Assembly (NCBI GenBank): GCA_964017185.1
Contig: OZ024874.1
Location: forward strand, 17,665,957 to 17,729,956
Origin: Rugalucina vietnamica
Taxonomy: Eukaryota > Mollusca > Bivalvia > Lucinida > Lucinidae
Length of the DNA stretch: 64,000 nucleotides
Direction: 5' to 3'
Made by a program: the position numbers and the translations under genes. The stretch's first letter is position 1. Every line of letters starts with the position of its first letter. The notes under the pieces were generated by a model. That model did no database searches and had not been told where the DNA came from. It saw only the letters and a program-made list of their open reading frames with translations. Shown here in pieces: positions 36,801-41,892 of the stretch.

Positions 36801-39765
36801 ACATTTCTAAATGGTTTGGCAATGCATCTTAAGACCTCATTGGGTACATTTCTTTTTTATTTTATGCATCCGTCAAGGGGGGAGATAGTGATAGTTGTTA
36901 AATGAGGCGGGGGGTGGGGGGTATATTCATACTGCCCCCACAGTGCGGGAGACCTGCCCGTGGTTTGCACTATAATGCAAAAACACCAATGAAAACTTTA
37001 CAGCATTTTGTAAAACCTGCATGTATGCCACGCAGCCAGGAATAACAGTCAATGAATTCTTACTTCCGCTTAAATTTATCAATTATCTAAGCTGTGTCAT
37101 GAGAAAACCCGTTTTTTGCTGAGGCAAATATGACACAGATCAGCTGTACAGTAACTGCACATCAGATCAGCGCCTTTGTTTACGCATTTCAGATAGATAC
37201 AAATCCAAAATTTCAAGCTTCTTGCCTATTTCTGAGACTGTACAGGTCGGTTTTAACGGGCCTGGTCAGAAATCCCGAAGCCCGGTTTTCTAACGCCATG
37301 GCTCAACTGATAACAATGCTCCCTCAAATCTGCACTGTTAAAAATGACATGCAACTTGATGAGTTTAATTTAAACACATTTGACATCATGAGAAAACCTA
37401 TCATTGGAATTTCTAAACATGACTGCACAAACGACTTATTGTAACGCTACAGAATCTGATGGCTTCAACCGCAAACAGGGATTGTACAGAACTATGTTCT
37501 GTGCTGCTTGTATGTGCAATTTATGTAACCATGCAGCAGATAAAATAAATGTACATCTCTCGTTTTTGCTCATAAATGCATAAGGTAGGCCTTGTCATGC
37601 AGACAAAAAGCATTATAAAACTGTCATACAATGGTTTTGAATAAAACTAATTACAATTTAAATTCACCATTTTATAAACAATTAAACCAGAAGAGCAATG
37701 GACCTGGGGCTCCAGTCAAAACTTCCTAGATGGCCTGTACAATTTTGAAAAACAAGACAGATACATGTATGTAGTTCTGGCTTCAAGCAAGATTGAATCC
37801 TTGAGTTACAAGAAAAAATGCAGCCTAACAGTATTCAATTAAAACTATCACATTACATACCCCATACTACTGTGTATTAAGCTGAACATTGGTTCAGGCT
37901 CAGATCTTCTGAGCAGTTATTCAGAAATCTGATGGTCAGTCAGTTGGTGATTTTAAACAATCGTTTTTATTCGCTTTTTTTAAGTCAGTGTTATGTCACT
38001 CATTGATCCGGTCGGCAAGCTACTCTTTCGTGAGAAAAAATCAATATTGGATACCGGAGCTGCTCCTTTCCCGCCTTTTTGCTCATTCGGTCGAGGGTAT
38101 AACTCTGTCATCATCGCTATTATTCAATCATTTTTAGACGCATATACAATCATAATTTGCCAGAAATATTAAGGGGTTCATACCCTGAGTTGAAGAAATG
38201 ATAAGGATCTAACAATATTTTCAAAGCTTTTACGAAACATTAAATTTTGTTTTCATATTTTCTGCTTTGAATTCAGTAAGGCCATAGCGATGAACACCGA
38301 GTCATTCACTAGTACAAATGAGCTATGACATCATTTGGACCGGATCAATATGAGATGGGTCCATCCGTATAGTTAGGGGGAAGAAAAACGGGTTTCTTTC
38401 ATTTTCACCCCACTTACTGATTGGCCCGTCTCATATGAGCTGAAATAATCTTGAAAGGGACGTTAAACCGAATCAAAGAAAAAAATGTTGATAAGCGACT
38501 TTAAATAAAGATTATCATTGTGTATGCACAACAAAACAAACAAAATAAATTTAATGGATATATTTTCCAACACAGCTAGAGCACAAAAATTACTTTCGGT
38601 TTGAATCATGGATGATTCACACCTGTTGTCACACACACTGGCATCTGATCTTTACTAAATGCACTCTAGTTTTGTATATTTTATAAAAGCTAGTACTTGT
38701 ATGTTTATTATTGTTGAACCATATACAACATGGTGGACATTGTGATTTTGACAGAAAATAAGTTTCTGTTATTTTCTTGTCCTGAACGAAATTTCTCCTA
38801 CATGCCACTTCGCGGTTTAGTCGAGCAAATGTCCGTTTCAAAAATGCAGAAAGTAAAAATCCTGTACTCTCCAATCTCCTGAGAAAATAGCACTTTTATC
38901 ATCTGAAATTGACAGTCCAACATTCAAGTCACCACCATGAGAACATTCCGATTGATGCGGTTCGTTTAATTTGGTTCATGGTCATCTCGACCCAAAACCC
39001 ATCCTCACTCCATTTTCCCGCGCACTTTGCTTTACCCATCAATGAGGTCTCTTTTTCCACGAGACAAAGATACAACTACATGTCATTATGACAGTATCTG
39101 TTCTTTTAATTATAATTTATCATAAAAATGTAGTTGTAGCTTTACCTGGTGGAAGAATGACACTTACTGATTGTTTAAGCCAGGTGCGCCGGAAAACGGA
39201 TTGAGGATGGATTTTGGGCCGAGACGACCAGGAACCAAATTAAACGAACCGCATGTGTCGGACCTGTCTCGGCGGGGTACTTTGGATTGTCTACTGCCGA
39301 ATTTGGACTATAAAACTGCGATTTTCTTAGGACATTGGAGGGTACAGGATTTCTACTTTTTGTATATTGTAAATGGATATTAGCTTTATAAAACCGCGAA
39401 GTGGCGTGTAAGAGAAATTTCGTTTAGAACAAGAAAACATCAGAAACTGTTTTATATCAAAATACAGAGCACCGCCATTATATAGATATCAATACAAGTG
39501 TCTTCTTTTTTAAAAAGCTCAAACATGCTAAAATCACTGATATACAGTGCGTTTAGTGCAGGTCAGATGCCAGTGGTCACACAGTGAAACACACATAATC
39601 CATTTTGGCATTTAATAATTCATTGCTGCTAATTGGATCTCTGTGACAACCTGTCAATCATTAATAATTAAATTACCTGTCATCGTATGCAAAATTTGCA
39701 TCCAGTGCATTCAAATAAAGCACAAATGCAACGAAACTCGAAGCACAAACGGCTAGATACATCAT
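12080..39765 (-). CDS. TMTC2: TMTC2 orthologue, complete gene, 12 coding exons
   Basis: ER-resident protein of the TMTC family: polytopic GT-C type O-mannosyltransferases that use dolichol-phosphate mannose to modify cadherin domains. Coding exons in transcript order are 39765-39677, 32941-32350, 20086-19264, 18362-18248, 17382-17297, 16750-16689, 16422-16300, 16046-15968, 14274-14153, 13531-13450, 13047-12869 and 12241-12080. All have AG/GT borders and compatible phases; they sum to 2514 nt, or 837 residues plus stop, against 836 in human TMTC2. The N-terminal half carries hydrophobic segments, the YDDSRAI and DDFWGT luminal motifs, HPIHTEAV, GRADVG, MGNKPP, FDWSM and ERVLYIPSMGFCLL. Residues from about 500 onward are TPR repeats. 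MGNKPP and YRSGxxVNPAK point to paralogue 2 rather than TMTC1, 3 or 4. Introns 1 and 2 (6.7 and 12.3 kb) hold most of the transposons. Confidence 0.96.
12345..12575 (-). mobile_element. SINE-3 copy in TMTC2 intron 11
   Basis: On the minus strand a tRNA-like head (GCTCAACCGGTAGAGTGTCC, box A-like) is followed by a ~200 bp body ending in CATGACCTTAGCTGTTGACC. Confidence 0.65.
12576..12868. other. TMTC2 intron 11, remainder
   Basis: AT-rich intron sequence; nothing recognised. Confidence 0.4.
12869..13047 (-). CDS. TMTC2: TMTC2 exon 11 (TPR)
   Basis: Residues 725-784: (A)QFLGETGRLKESAEMYKRYI, then LVFNAANILRQ and EAEKLFVRASQIRPN. Acceptor ATTTTCAG, donor AAT|GTGAGT, ending in phase 0. Confidence 0.95.
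13250..13421 (+). mobile_element. Mi-A fragment in intron 10
   Basis: Only the right two-thirds survive: AGCCTTTTTCTGTGACTGTA and CCGGTTTTCTCGTGATGCGG close the element. The hairpin is reduced. Confidence 0.65.
13450..13531 (-). CDS. TMTC2: TMTC2 exon 10 (TPR)
   Basis: Residues 698-724 plus one base: GQPREAEAWFLKAKDIDEHD then VSVGQHY. Acceptor ACCATAG, donor G|GTGAAT. It corresponds to vertebrate GRKSEAEKLFLKAIELDPTK. A decayed Mi-A fragment lies just beyond the donor. Confidence 0.92.
13532..14152. other. TMTC2 intron 9
   Basis: Contains a CAACAACAG-rich run (about 13598-13645); otherwise nothing recognised. Confidence 0.5.
14153..14274 (-). CDS. TMTC2: TMTC2 exon 9 (functional copy of the amplified exon)
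   Basis: 122 nt, residues 657-697: GEVFAALNRLEEAEHWYKEA, then LKVKSDHVPAHLTLAKLYAKK. Acceptor TTGACAG, donor AAG|GTATGA. This is the only member of the local tandem family with the complete 3' half and a donor, so it is the one that keeps the frame to exon 10. Six truncated copies lie upstream in the transcript (14278-15281). Confidence 0.94.
14278..15281 (-). repeat. tandem array of six truncated copies of TMTC2 exon 9 (167 bp unit)
   Basis: Exon 9 and its acceptor recur with an exact 167 bp period: predicted first exon bases at 14441, 14608, 14775, 14942, 15109 and 15276. Each copy keeps the intron tract, the CTCATTGACAG-type acceptor and about 77 nt of coding sequence (GEVFAALNRLEEAEHWYREA). 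The sequence then switches to TGGCAAAGTTGCCACACAGC and has no donor. The copy nearest the real exon keeps an open Leu-Lys codon pair. The five distal copies share AAG to TAG, an in-frame stop. The switched segment resembles half of the Mi-A hairpin (GCTGATCTGTGTCTT), which may have seeded the amplification (inference). Confidence 0.9.
15296..15455 (-). mobile_element. SINE-1 copy in intron 8
   Basis: Minus-strand head GGCATAGTGGATAAGCAACT, box B-like region GTTCAAGCCTGGG, and the tail core ATGACCTTATCTGTTGAGTA. It borders the exon 9 array directly. Confidence 0.65.
15495..15664 (+). mobile_element. decayed Mi-A fragment
   Basis: Has the GCACAGTAACTGTGC hairpin core, the TCTAAAATTTCAAGCCTATG block and a TTTTCTTGTGAAGCAGCTCA end. 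Confidence 0.55.
15665..15967. other. TMTC2 intron 8, remainder
   Basis: AT-rich intron sequence without recognised elements. Confidence 0.4.
15968..16046 (-). CDS. TMTC2: TMTC2 exon 8 (TPR)
   Basis: Residues 631-656 plus one base: EALAVFEKALERKPDHYSSQ then SLYNMYG. Acceptor TTTACAG, donor G|GTAGGT. The next exon completes a Gly codon as G|GT. Confidence 0.94.
16300..16422 (-). CDS. TMTC2: TMTC2 exon 7
   Basis: 41 codons, residues 590-630, including LKDPRLHDSTKISCLYNLGR. This matches the LKDPHAH..SCLYNLGKL block specific to TMTC2. Acceptor CTCCTAG, donor CAG|GTTTGA (phase 0). Confidence 0.95.
16547..16632 (+). repeat. pyrimidine-rich low-complexity tract
   Basis: Almost pure T/C (TTTTATTTTTGTCTGTTTCT and similar) in intron 6; a purine tract in the sense of the transcript. 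Confidence 0.8.
16689..16750 (-). CDS. TMTC2: TMTC2 exon 6 (TPR)
   Basis: 62 nt encoding residues 569-589: (M)AHLNLGILQADLGYKQEAEK, a short TPR exon. Acceptor TTTCAG, donor GTTGGT. In the intron toward exon 5 nothing else is recognisable apart from the Mi-A copy at 17051. Confidence 0.93.
17051..17283 (+). mobile_element. Mi-A hairpin MITE beside exon 5
   Basis: Left end GCCGCATCATGAGAAAACCA, hairpin AGCTTCACAG..CTGCGAAGCTGATCAG, right end CGGTTTTCTCGTGTCGCC. It stops 13 bp from the exon 5 donor. Confidence 0.8.
17297..17382 (-). CDS. TMTC2: TMTC2 exon 5 (TPR)
   Basis: Residues 540-568 plus one base: AILLQDQKRYDEAVQSYRNA then INFRPRLS. Acceptor CATACAG, donor GTAAGT. A Mi-A MITE ends only 13 bp beyond the donor (17051-17283). 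Confidence 0.94.
17508..17743 (+). mobile_element. Mi-A hairpin MITE, well conserved
   Basis: TGAGCCGCCTCATGGGAAAA at the left; its inverse TTTTCCCACGAGGTGGCTCA at the right; hairpin AGCTTCGTGGTAACCGCGAA. Confidence 0.85.
17744..18007. other. intron 4 sequence
   Basis: An 83-codon open frame on the minus strand (17762-18013) has no recognisable homology. Not called as a gene. Confidence 0.35.
18008..18205 (-). mobile_element. SINE-2 copy in intron 4
   Basis: Minus strand: tRNA-like head near 18205 (GGTGCAGTATAGCACC), box B-like GGTTCCGTCCC, body TAACTCTCCAGTGTGCTGGT, tail TGAATGGGATGTTAAACCTC. Confidence 0.75.
18248..18362 (-). CDS. TMTC2: TMTC2 exon 4 (first TPR)
   Basis: Residues 502-539 plus two bases. 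Starts (A)WGNLANIFNSQNKKVEAEEA and contains YRNAL and NMADVHYNL, the first TPR helices. Acceptor TTTCAG, donor GTAAGT. Confidence 0.94.
18388..18604 (+). mobile_element. Mi-A MITE, diverged
   Basis: TGAGCCGCATCATGAGAAAA left end; hairpin GATCGGCTTCAAAGTAACTG; truncated right end TTTGTTTTCTCATGACAGGA. Confidence 0.75.
18605..19007. other. TMTC2 intron 3, AT-rich
   Basis: No supported feature. Confidence 0.4.
19008..19226 (+). mobile_element. Mi-A MITE, hairpin eroded
   Basis: Left end TGAGCCGCATCATGAGAAAA; the second hairpin arm has decayed; right end ACGGTTTTCTCGCGCGCCTC. It lies 38 bp from the exon 3 donor. Confidence 0.75.
19264..20086 (-). CDS. TMTC2: TMTC2 exon 3
   Basis: Residues 228-501 plus one base. 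The acceptor is CTTTCAG|AAG and the donor AAAG|GTAC. Holds the DUF1736-type segment (FDWSMNAIPLVESVSDLRNL), then a Ser/Asn/Lys-rich hydrophilic loop of about 45 residues, then the last membrane segments (FPFIPATNVFFYVGFVIAER, RVLYIPSMGFCLL). It ends at YRSGVAVNPAK, the junction with the TPR region. The loop is at the same place as the variable loop of vertebrate TMTC2. Confidence 0.95.
20180..20418 (+). mobile_element. Mi-A MITE, TA flanks, beside exon 3
   Basis: TGAGCCGCGTCATGAGATAA ... TTTTCTCATGTCGCGGCTCA, flanked by TA on both sides. The hairpin uses AGCTGTGCTGTAAGTGTACAG in place of the CTTCGCGG stem. It lies ~95 bp from the exon 3 acceptor. Confidence 0.85.
20419..21129. other. TMTC2 intron 2 sequence
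   Basis: AT-rich; no recognised element. Confidence 0.4.
21132..22152. mobile_element. mariner-like MITE, 1.02 kb, TA target duplication
   Basis: Ends CGAGGGGCAAGCAAAAAGTT and the inverse of AACTTTTTGCTCGCCCCTCG, flanked by TA. These are typical mariner termini. Subterminal TACCCGGAGCACGCC / GGCGTGCTCCAGGGTA is also inverted. No transposase frame survives. Confidence 0.85.
22176..22370 (-). mobile_element. SINE-V copy
   Basis: Minus strand: box B GGTTCGAGCTCC, GAGACAAACCAAGTTCTGCT, TGTGGGTGTGCCTGGTGT, tail CTTGAAAGGGACGTAAAACT. It begins 24 bp after the mariner-like MITE. Confidence 0.8.
22371..22734. other. intron 2 sequence
   Basis: Nothing recognised. Confidence 0.4.
22735..22960 (-). 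mobile_element. SINE-3-like copy, degenerate
   Basis: Body words TCAGTACTTAATGCACATTT and GAACTGACAAC match SINE-3; the head is not recognisable. Confidence 0.5.
22977..23161 (+). mobile_element. SINE-2 copy, best tRNA head in the window
   Basis: Head GGCGCGGTGGCGTAGTGG (box A) and GGGTTTGATCCCC (box B), then a body ending TTGACTGGGACATTA. The 3' tail is interrupted by the foldback at 23162-23475 and resumes at 23476 as TTAAGCCTCAA. Confidence 0.85.
23162..23475. mobile_element. foldback MITE with TTA target duplication inside a SINE
   Basis: TGCACCAGTCATTTGTAACC and the inverse of GGTTACAAATGACTGCTGCA. TTA is present at 23159-23161 and 23476-23478. A C run (23189-23202) sits in the left arm. 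TTA duplication suggests a PIF/Harbinger origin. Confidence 0.85.
23479..23867. other. intron 2 sequence
   Basis: SINE tail then AT-rich sequence; nothing else recognised. Confidence 0.4.
23868..25547 (+). mobile_element. Hel-1 element, 1.7 kb, with internal repeats
   Basis: AACCAGAGGACCAATGGTCC start; CGGACGACGG tail and GGCTCAGGTGAGCTAA end. Between about 24630 and 25350 a ~325 bp unit (CCACTTTTCCCATTATAAGT ... ATAGCAACCAGAGTTCTTAT) occurs three times. A CATCTTGGTCATGTGACC word is at ~24364. Confidence 0.75.
25620..25818 (-). mobile_element. Mi-A MITE with internal deletion, TA flanks
   Basis: TGAGCTGCATCATGAGAAAA ... TCATGACACGGCTCA; part of the hairpin loop is deleted (CTGATCAGCGAGAAGCTGAT). 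Confidence 0.8.
25819..26723. other. intron 2 sequence with Mi-A scraps
   Basis: AGCCGCATCATCAGAAAACT near 25882 and a weak Mi-A-like GAACACAGCTGATCAGTGTG near 26551; otherwise unassigned. Confidence 0.4.
26724..26860 (-). mobile_element. Mi-A fragment
   Basis: GGCTGCATCATGAGAAGACC and AGGTTTCCAACAGGTCC, then AAAGATGGCTACAGACTTGA; the hairpin half is absent. Confidence 0.65.
26861..27300 (-). repeat. degenerate tandem repeat grown from the Mi-A edge
   Basis: Units of about 40-65 bp built from CAGCCAAAGAAGATGGCTAG, AGGCTTGAAATTTCAC, the same words found in the right half of Mi-A. About eight diverged units. Confidence 0.6.
27384..27686 (-). mobile_element. Mi-B MITE with central GC palindrome
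   Basis: Ends CATTACAAAAACATGCCCAT and the inverse GGATATGTTTTTCTGATG. Centre: GATTGTGGGTACACATTAGA..GAATCGCC mirrored by GGCGGTTCTAATGAGTACCC. Flanked by ATATTTTT / AAAAATAAG arms and a CCCCTGCATACC, AAAGTGGGG block. Confidence 0.8.
27687..27992. other. intron 2 sequence
   Basis: No recognised feature. Confidence 0.4.
27993..29389. mobile_element. pearl/Helentron-like element with ~152 bp tandem repeats
   Basis: Starts TACCCCGCCAC and ends with a hairpin TACCCCGCACTTTTTTAAGT, GGCGGGGTA. About eight tandem units of ~152 bp carry GGGCCATAACTCTGTACTTA, TACCCATCTTCAATCCC and AAAGTTTGAAGAAAATCGGT. A GACGGACAGACGG microsatellite follows the last unit. This is the architecture of bivalve pearl elements. 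Confidence 0.75.
29539..29670. mobile_element. 132 bp foldback MITE with 9 bp target duplication
   Basis: GATCAACAT stands at 29530-29538 and 29671-29679. Between them ATCCTCGGTTACC ... GGTAACCGAGGAT arms enclose nested GACCCATTACGTACAACTT palindromes. A 9 bp duplication is typical of Mutator-like elements. Confidence 0.8.
29680..30051. other. intron 2 sequence
   Basis: No recognised feature. Confidence 0.4.
30055..30290. mobile_element. PIF/Harbinger-like MITE, TAA target duplication
   Basis: GGCCAAAAAAAAAAATTGTC and the inverse end AAATGTC..AATAAATTTTGGCC style terminus, both followed inward by TTGTTTCCGGAAAC. TAA at 30052-30054 and 30291-30293. Same terminal GGCCAAAA as 527-898. Confidence 0.85.
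30547..30826 (+). mobile_element. Mi-B MITE
   Basis: CATCAGGAAAGCATGTCCAT left end; central palindrome diverged (GACTGTGGGTACTTGTTAGA / TTCTAACATGTTCCCACAAT); right end ATTGCATGGGCGATGCCACG. Confidence 0.75.
30836..30873 (+). repeat. A38 homopolymer
   Basis: Thirty-eight consecutive A, directly after the Mi-B right end; the length may be unreliable. Confidence 0.85.
30874..31150. other. intron 2 sequence
   Basis: No recognised feature. Confidence 0.4.
31151..32050. mobile_element. GC-rich TIR element made of GAACGCCGTG-type arrays
   Basis: AAACCCCTGTCACACCAG and the inverse of CTGGTCTGACAGGGGCTT are 18 bp TIRs (2 mismatches) flanked by TA. Inside, two arrays (about 31165-31495 and 31736-32030) consist of 9-12 bp words GAACGCCGTG, GAACTCCATG, GGACGCCGTG. 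Each array starts with inverted GGCGTTCT words next to the TIR. A 240 bp non-repetitive centre could encode a basic, Pro/Ser-rich peptide on the minus strand (MTGKRGRRKAVTKGKSPKK). No transposase seen. Confidence 0.75.
32170..32297 (+). mobile_element. Mi-A fragment next to exon 2
   Basis: CCTTTGTTTTAGTGAAATTTCAG, AACCATCTTCTGCATG and GGACCTGGTCAGAAAAGTGA match the right half of Mi-A; ends eroded. Confidence 0.55.
32300..32378 (-). repeat. 41 bp tandem duplication of the exon 2 splice donor
   Basis: 32300-32340 repeats 32341-32378 with few differences, so a second CAAAGAG|GTAAGCACTT donor lies 41 nt downstream of the real one. Use of the second donor would add GTA AGC ACT TGT TAA and terminate the protein. 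Confidence 0.85.
32350..32941 (-). CDS. TMTC2: TMTC2 exon 2
   Basis: Residues 30 (last base) to 227. The acceptor reads TATATTTCAG|T and the donor GAG|GTAAGC. Contains RAIQKNQDLLPETP, FYDDFWGT, LTHSGSHKSYRPL, the HPIHTEAV and GRADVG motifs, several membrane segments, and MLTKEQGVTVLAV. These are the most conserved TMTC landmarks. The 3' end plus donor is tandemly duplicated by 41 bp (32300-32340). Confidence 0.95.
33030..33091. repeat. 60 bp dispersed repeat shared with 57905-57968
   Basis: TGTATTAACACTTTTGCGGA and ACGTCATTGACGATGTCCGT, AACAACAATG; the same words with few changes at 57905-57968. Confidence 0.65.
33159..33251. repeat. near-perfect palindrome upstream of exon 2
   Basis: Arms ATCTTACACTCGTGGTCATT..TCATATGAAATTTATTAAAC and their inverse, about 42 bp each, around a ~9 bp loop. 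Probably a foldback MITE. Confidence 0.85.
33295..33565 (-). mobile_element. SINE-3 copy in intron 1
   Basis: Words TACCAGTACTTAGTGCACAT and TAGAAATACAGGATTTTCAT; eroded tRNA head near 33515-33565. Confidence 0.6.
33575..33808 (-). mobile_element. Mi-A MITE
   Basis: GCATGAGAAAACCAAATATT left, TTGTTGGTTTTCTCATGCGG right; hairpin CAGCTGTGCAGTTACTGCAC is perfect. Confidence 0.8.
33809..35499. other. intron 1 sequence
   Basis: AT-rich with a CCCCTACCCC run near 34306-34325; no gene or element recognised. Confidence 0.4.
35500..35575. repeat. SINE-2 tail in inverted pair
   Basis: CATCCCAGTCAACAGCTTAT and its near-inverse ATAGCTGTTGACTGGGACAT, about 20 bp apart. Confidence 0.6.
35576..36477. other. 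intron 1 sequence
   Basis: A weak inverted repeat around 36200-36305 (GTGCCGTGATAATTGGAAGC / GCTTCCAATCATGCCACCCC); otherwise nothing. Confidence 0.4.
36478..36668 (-). mobile_element. SINE-2 copy, nearly complete
   Basis: Minus strand: GTGATGGCATAGTGGTAGAG (box A), GGGTTCGATTCCC (box B), GAGCAAGACACATACTCCCT, tail TTGATTGGGACATTAAACCT. Confidence 0.85.
36669..37087. other. intron 1 sequence
   Basis: A G-rich stretch near 36905-36930; nothing else. Confidence 0.4.
37088..37306 (+). mobile_element. Mi-A MITE, diverged
   Basis: CTGTGTCATGAGAAAACCCG left; hairpin ATCAGCTGTACAGTAACTGC; right end CCGGTTTTCTAACGCCATGG. Confidence 0.75.
37307..38394. other. intron 1 sequence
   Basis: No supported feature. 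Confidence 0.4.
38395..38492 (+). mobile_element. SINE-V 3' fragment
   Basis: TACTGATTGGCCCGTCTCAT, GAGCTGAAATAATCTTGAAA, GGGACGTTAAACC and a short A-rich tail. Confidence 0.75.
38625..39585. mobile_element. ~1 kb long-arm palindrome in intron 1 near exon 1
   Basis: Left arm words CACTGGCATCTGATCTTTAC, GAAATTTCTCCTACATGCCA, CTTCGCGGTTTA, GATGCGGTTCGTTTAATTTG and CCCAAAACCCATCCTCACTC recur inverted and in reverse order at 39200-39585. The arms are ~430 bp with gaps and the loop is about 39090-39170. It ends 90 bp from TMTC2 exon 1. Confidence 0.75.
39677..39765 (-). CDS. TMTC2: TMTC2 exon 1 (start codon)
   Basis: Encodes residues 1-29 plus two bases of Ser30. It begins with two consecutive ATGs; an in-frame TAA 15 nt upstream fixes the start here. 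The first ~20 residues form a hydrophobic signal-anchor, followed by LYLNALDANFAYDDS, the first-loop motif with the paired aspartates thought to bind the metal/sugar donor in TMTC proteins. The donor reads GACAG|GT. An out-of-frame ATG in strong context starts at 39778 and its ORF overlaps this start. Confidence 0.93.
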
Positions 39766-39778
39766 GACACTGTCCCAT
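39680..39778 (-). promoter_or_regulatory. upstream ORF overlapping the TMTC2 start
   Basis: ATG at 39778 in strong context (G at -3, G at +4) opens a 32-codon ORF in a different frame. It ends with TGA at 39682-39680, three bases before the exon 1 donor. The TMTC2 ATG at 39765 lies inside it. If the mRNA starts upstream of 39778, scanning ribosomes would meet this ATG first. Regulatory function is inference. Confidence 0.5.
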
Positions 39779-40100
39779 TACACTCCTTTCACTTTCGTTG
39801 ACACTTCTGTTGTGTTTGAAGTTGTGTATTCAAGCGAGGTGTGTATTCTGCTATTGAGCATGCGCATATTGTCCACTCACACCGTTGGAGGCGACACGTC
39901 CTAAATCAATAAAGAGAGCAGTACCGTATTACATCTAATGAATGTACCGTTAAAATAAAGATGTATGGGATTATGATAAGGCATGATTTTAGCCTCAGAC
40001 TGGCTGGGAGCTTGGTATAGAAATAAATTTGTATAAGAAAAAAGTGTTCTAATAAATGCTGTCACATGACAGCATGCTCAACTGCTCTACGCATTTACGA
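39766..40100 (-). promoter_or_regulatory. probable TMTC2 5' UTR / promoter region
   Basis: Sequence immediately upstream of exon 1 with no recognisable repeat. It holds GCATGCGCAT at 39858-39867, which resembles the core of an NRF1 site, a common feature of TATA-less housekeeping promoters. No TATA box is evident. The transcription start is unknown. Confidence 0.35.
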
Positions 40101-40118
40101 CAAAGTCACTGAACAGCC

Positions 40119-40351
40119 GCCCCCATGGCCGAGCCATTTAGAGCCCTGTTTCTTAATCACTCGATCATTTCACCAATGTGGTCTGGTGTAGGTTCAAACC
40201 CCGCTCTGGCCACAAGTGAGACAAGCCAAGTTCTGCTTGTGGGTGTGTCAGGTGTTTTTTCTCGGGGTTCTCCCGTTTTCACCCACCTACTGATTGGCCC
40301 GTCTCATATGAGCTGAAATAATCTTGAAAGGGACGTAAAACTGAATTTAAA
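40119..40351 (+). mobile_element. SINE-V copy, full length
   Basis: tRNA-like head GCCCCCATGGCCGAGCC.. with box B GTTCAAACCCC, then GTGAGACAAGCCAAGTTCTG, CTTGTGGGTGTGTCAGGTGT, GAAATAATCTTGAAAGGGAC and an A tail. It resembles described molluscan V-SINE families (family name not verified). Confidence 0.85.
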
Positions 40352-40640
40352 AAAAAAAATGAACCATCAAATAAGGTCACAGTGAAGTTAACTACCTCAG
40401 GGTTGGAGGTCTCACTCATGATCACTTATATTGTGACAGACATTGTGACAGAGGTACCTGTATGTTCATATACCAATTGAGTATCAAAATATAAGACAAA
40501 ATCACTGAACCATGAAATTAGGTCACATATAAATGCTTTGGTGTCAACGGTCTAGTCATGCTCATTCTTAATTAGGAAGTAGCAATGCGTGTTGAGATAT
40601 AAAGTGAAATCACTAAAAATATAGCACTTTTCTGCTCTTT
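40352..40640. repeat. fragment related to the Hel-2 ERE array
   Basis: ACAAAATCACTGAACCATGA and AATTAGGTCAC are the inverse of the TTCAGTGATTTTGCC and GTGACCTAATTTC words of the 128 bp unit at 59.5-60.3 kb. Confidence 0.55.
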
Positions 40641-40749
40641 TTGGACTATTTGATACAATTCATGAACATTTTCTAACCAGCCCAAACAGTAACTAAAATT
40701 CTTATGAATAGACTGACATGAATGCAAAGTTTCATTCTGGTGTCGCGTG

Positions 40750-40962
40750 ACCTGTATGTAGAAAGTCCTGACCCATCTGTAGAAAGTCCATGGAATCATT
40801 TGAAAAAAATCCATGGAAATAGACATGCATGGACACAGACAACCATGGAAAATTGACAGTGGACAGTTTCCAGTGAATCAAAGGATAATGTCCATGGCTT
40901 ATTTCAAGTGTGTCCATGAATAATTTCCATTGAGTCCATGGATATTGTCCATGAACCTTTAA
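40750..40962. repeat. GTCCATGG word cluster
   Basis: CCATGG or TCCATG occurs about a dozen times in 210 bp (for example AGTCCATGGAATCATT, TGTCCATGGCTTATTT, GAGTCCATGGATATTG) without a fixed period. Confidence 0.6.
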
Positions 40963-41604
40963 GCAGGTGGCTGTGCAGTGTAGACCCTGACAAGACCCCT
41001 GAATCATGTTTATTTGAATAGCCTATGTGCATTGGAAGGATGTACCCAGAAAGAAAATGGTACCATTCAAAGTCTCTGAAATGACCAATTATAAAATCTA
41101 TTAAAACATGCCCCAACCAGATATTTCTGCAGTAAGATAAATTAGAAGGCAAAATTAGAAACTGTGTTGAGAACAACATGCACAGATTTTCATATCTTAA
41201 CATTAAAGTTCTTAAATGCATGGGGCTTTGTTATTCAGCGTCCAAGAGATCTCCAGTTGCCTGGCAGCAGATTGTATCTGGGAGTCCTTGTTTTTTATTC
41301 ATTATGGCATTTATTATCATTTATTTGCTTGTCCATGGTGATTCACGGACTAGTTAGAGATGCACCATGAGGATTGAGGACTGAACAACTAACACTTGTG
41401 AACCACTGCAGATAATCTGAGACTGAGGTTAGGTGCCTGCAAAACCAGTTTAAGCCCCCAGTAATTTTATATTGACCATTCAAAGGCGGTACTCAATGTT
41501 GTGGTTCTATTTGTTACACGTTTTGGTGTCATTTTTTTGGTATTGTTTGCTCCCTGTGTGCATATTCATATTTTTAGTTAAGTTCAAGTAGCTGAGTGTT
41601 CAGG

Positions 41605-41607
<3 letters not shown>
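40963..41607. other. intergenic sequence
   Basis: No supported feature. Confidence 0.4.

Positions 41608-41662
<55 letters not shown>
41608..41662 (+). repeat. (AC)n microsatellite
   Basis: About 27 AC dinucleotides without interruption. A Hel-1 end remnant (AGCTCACC .. GCTCAGGGGAGCTAAA) follows at 41731-41768. Confidence 0.95.
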
Positions 41663-41663
<1 letters not shown>

Positions 41664-41892
41664 TTGTGCCCCAAACAAATTGAGGCTCCATATAAATTTG
41701 GCTTTCCCAGCCAAGTTCCAGATATACTTTAGCTCACCTTGAACCTGATGGCTCAGGGGAGCTAAATATTTCATGACCATAGATTCACCAAAGATATGAG
41801 GGGGTTAATCTTAGGTCTGCTTCAAAACCAATGGGGCACCTCAGTCTCTGCATTTCATGGTTGATCATTACATGGCTCAGCAAAATAGATAA

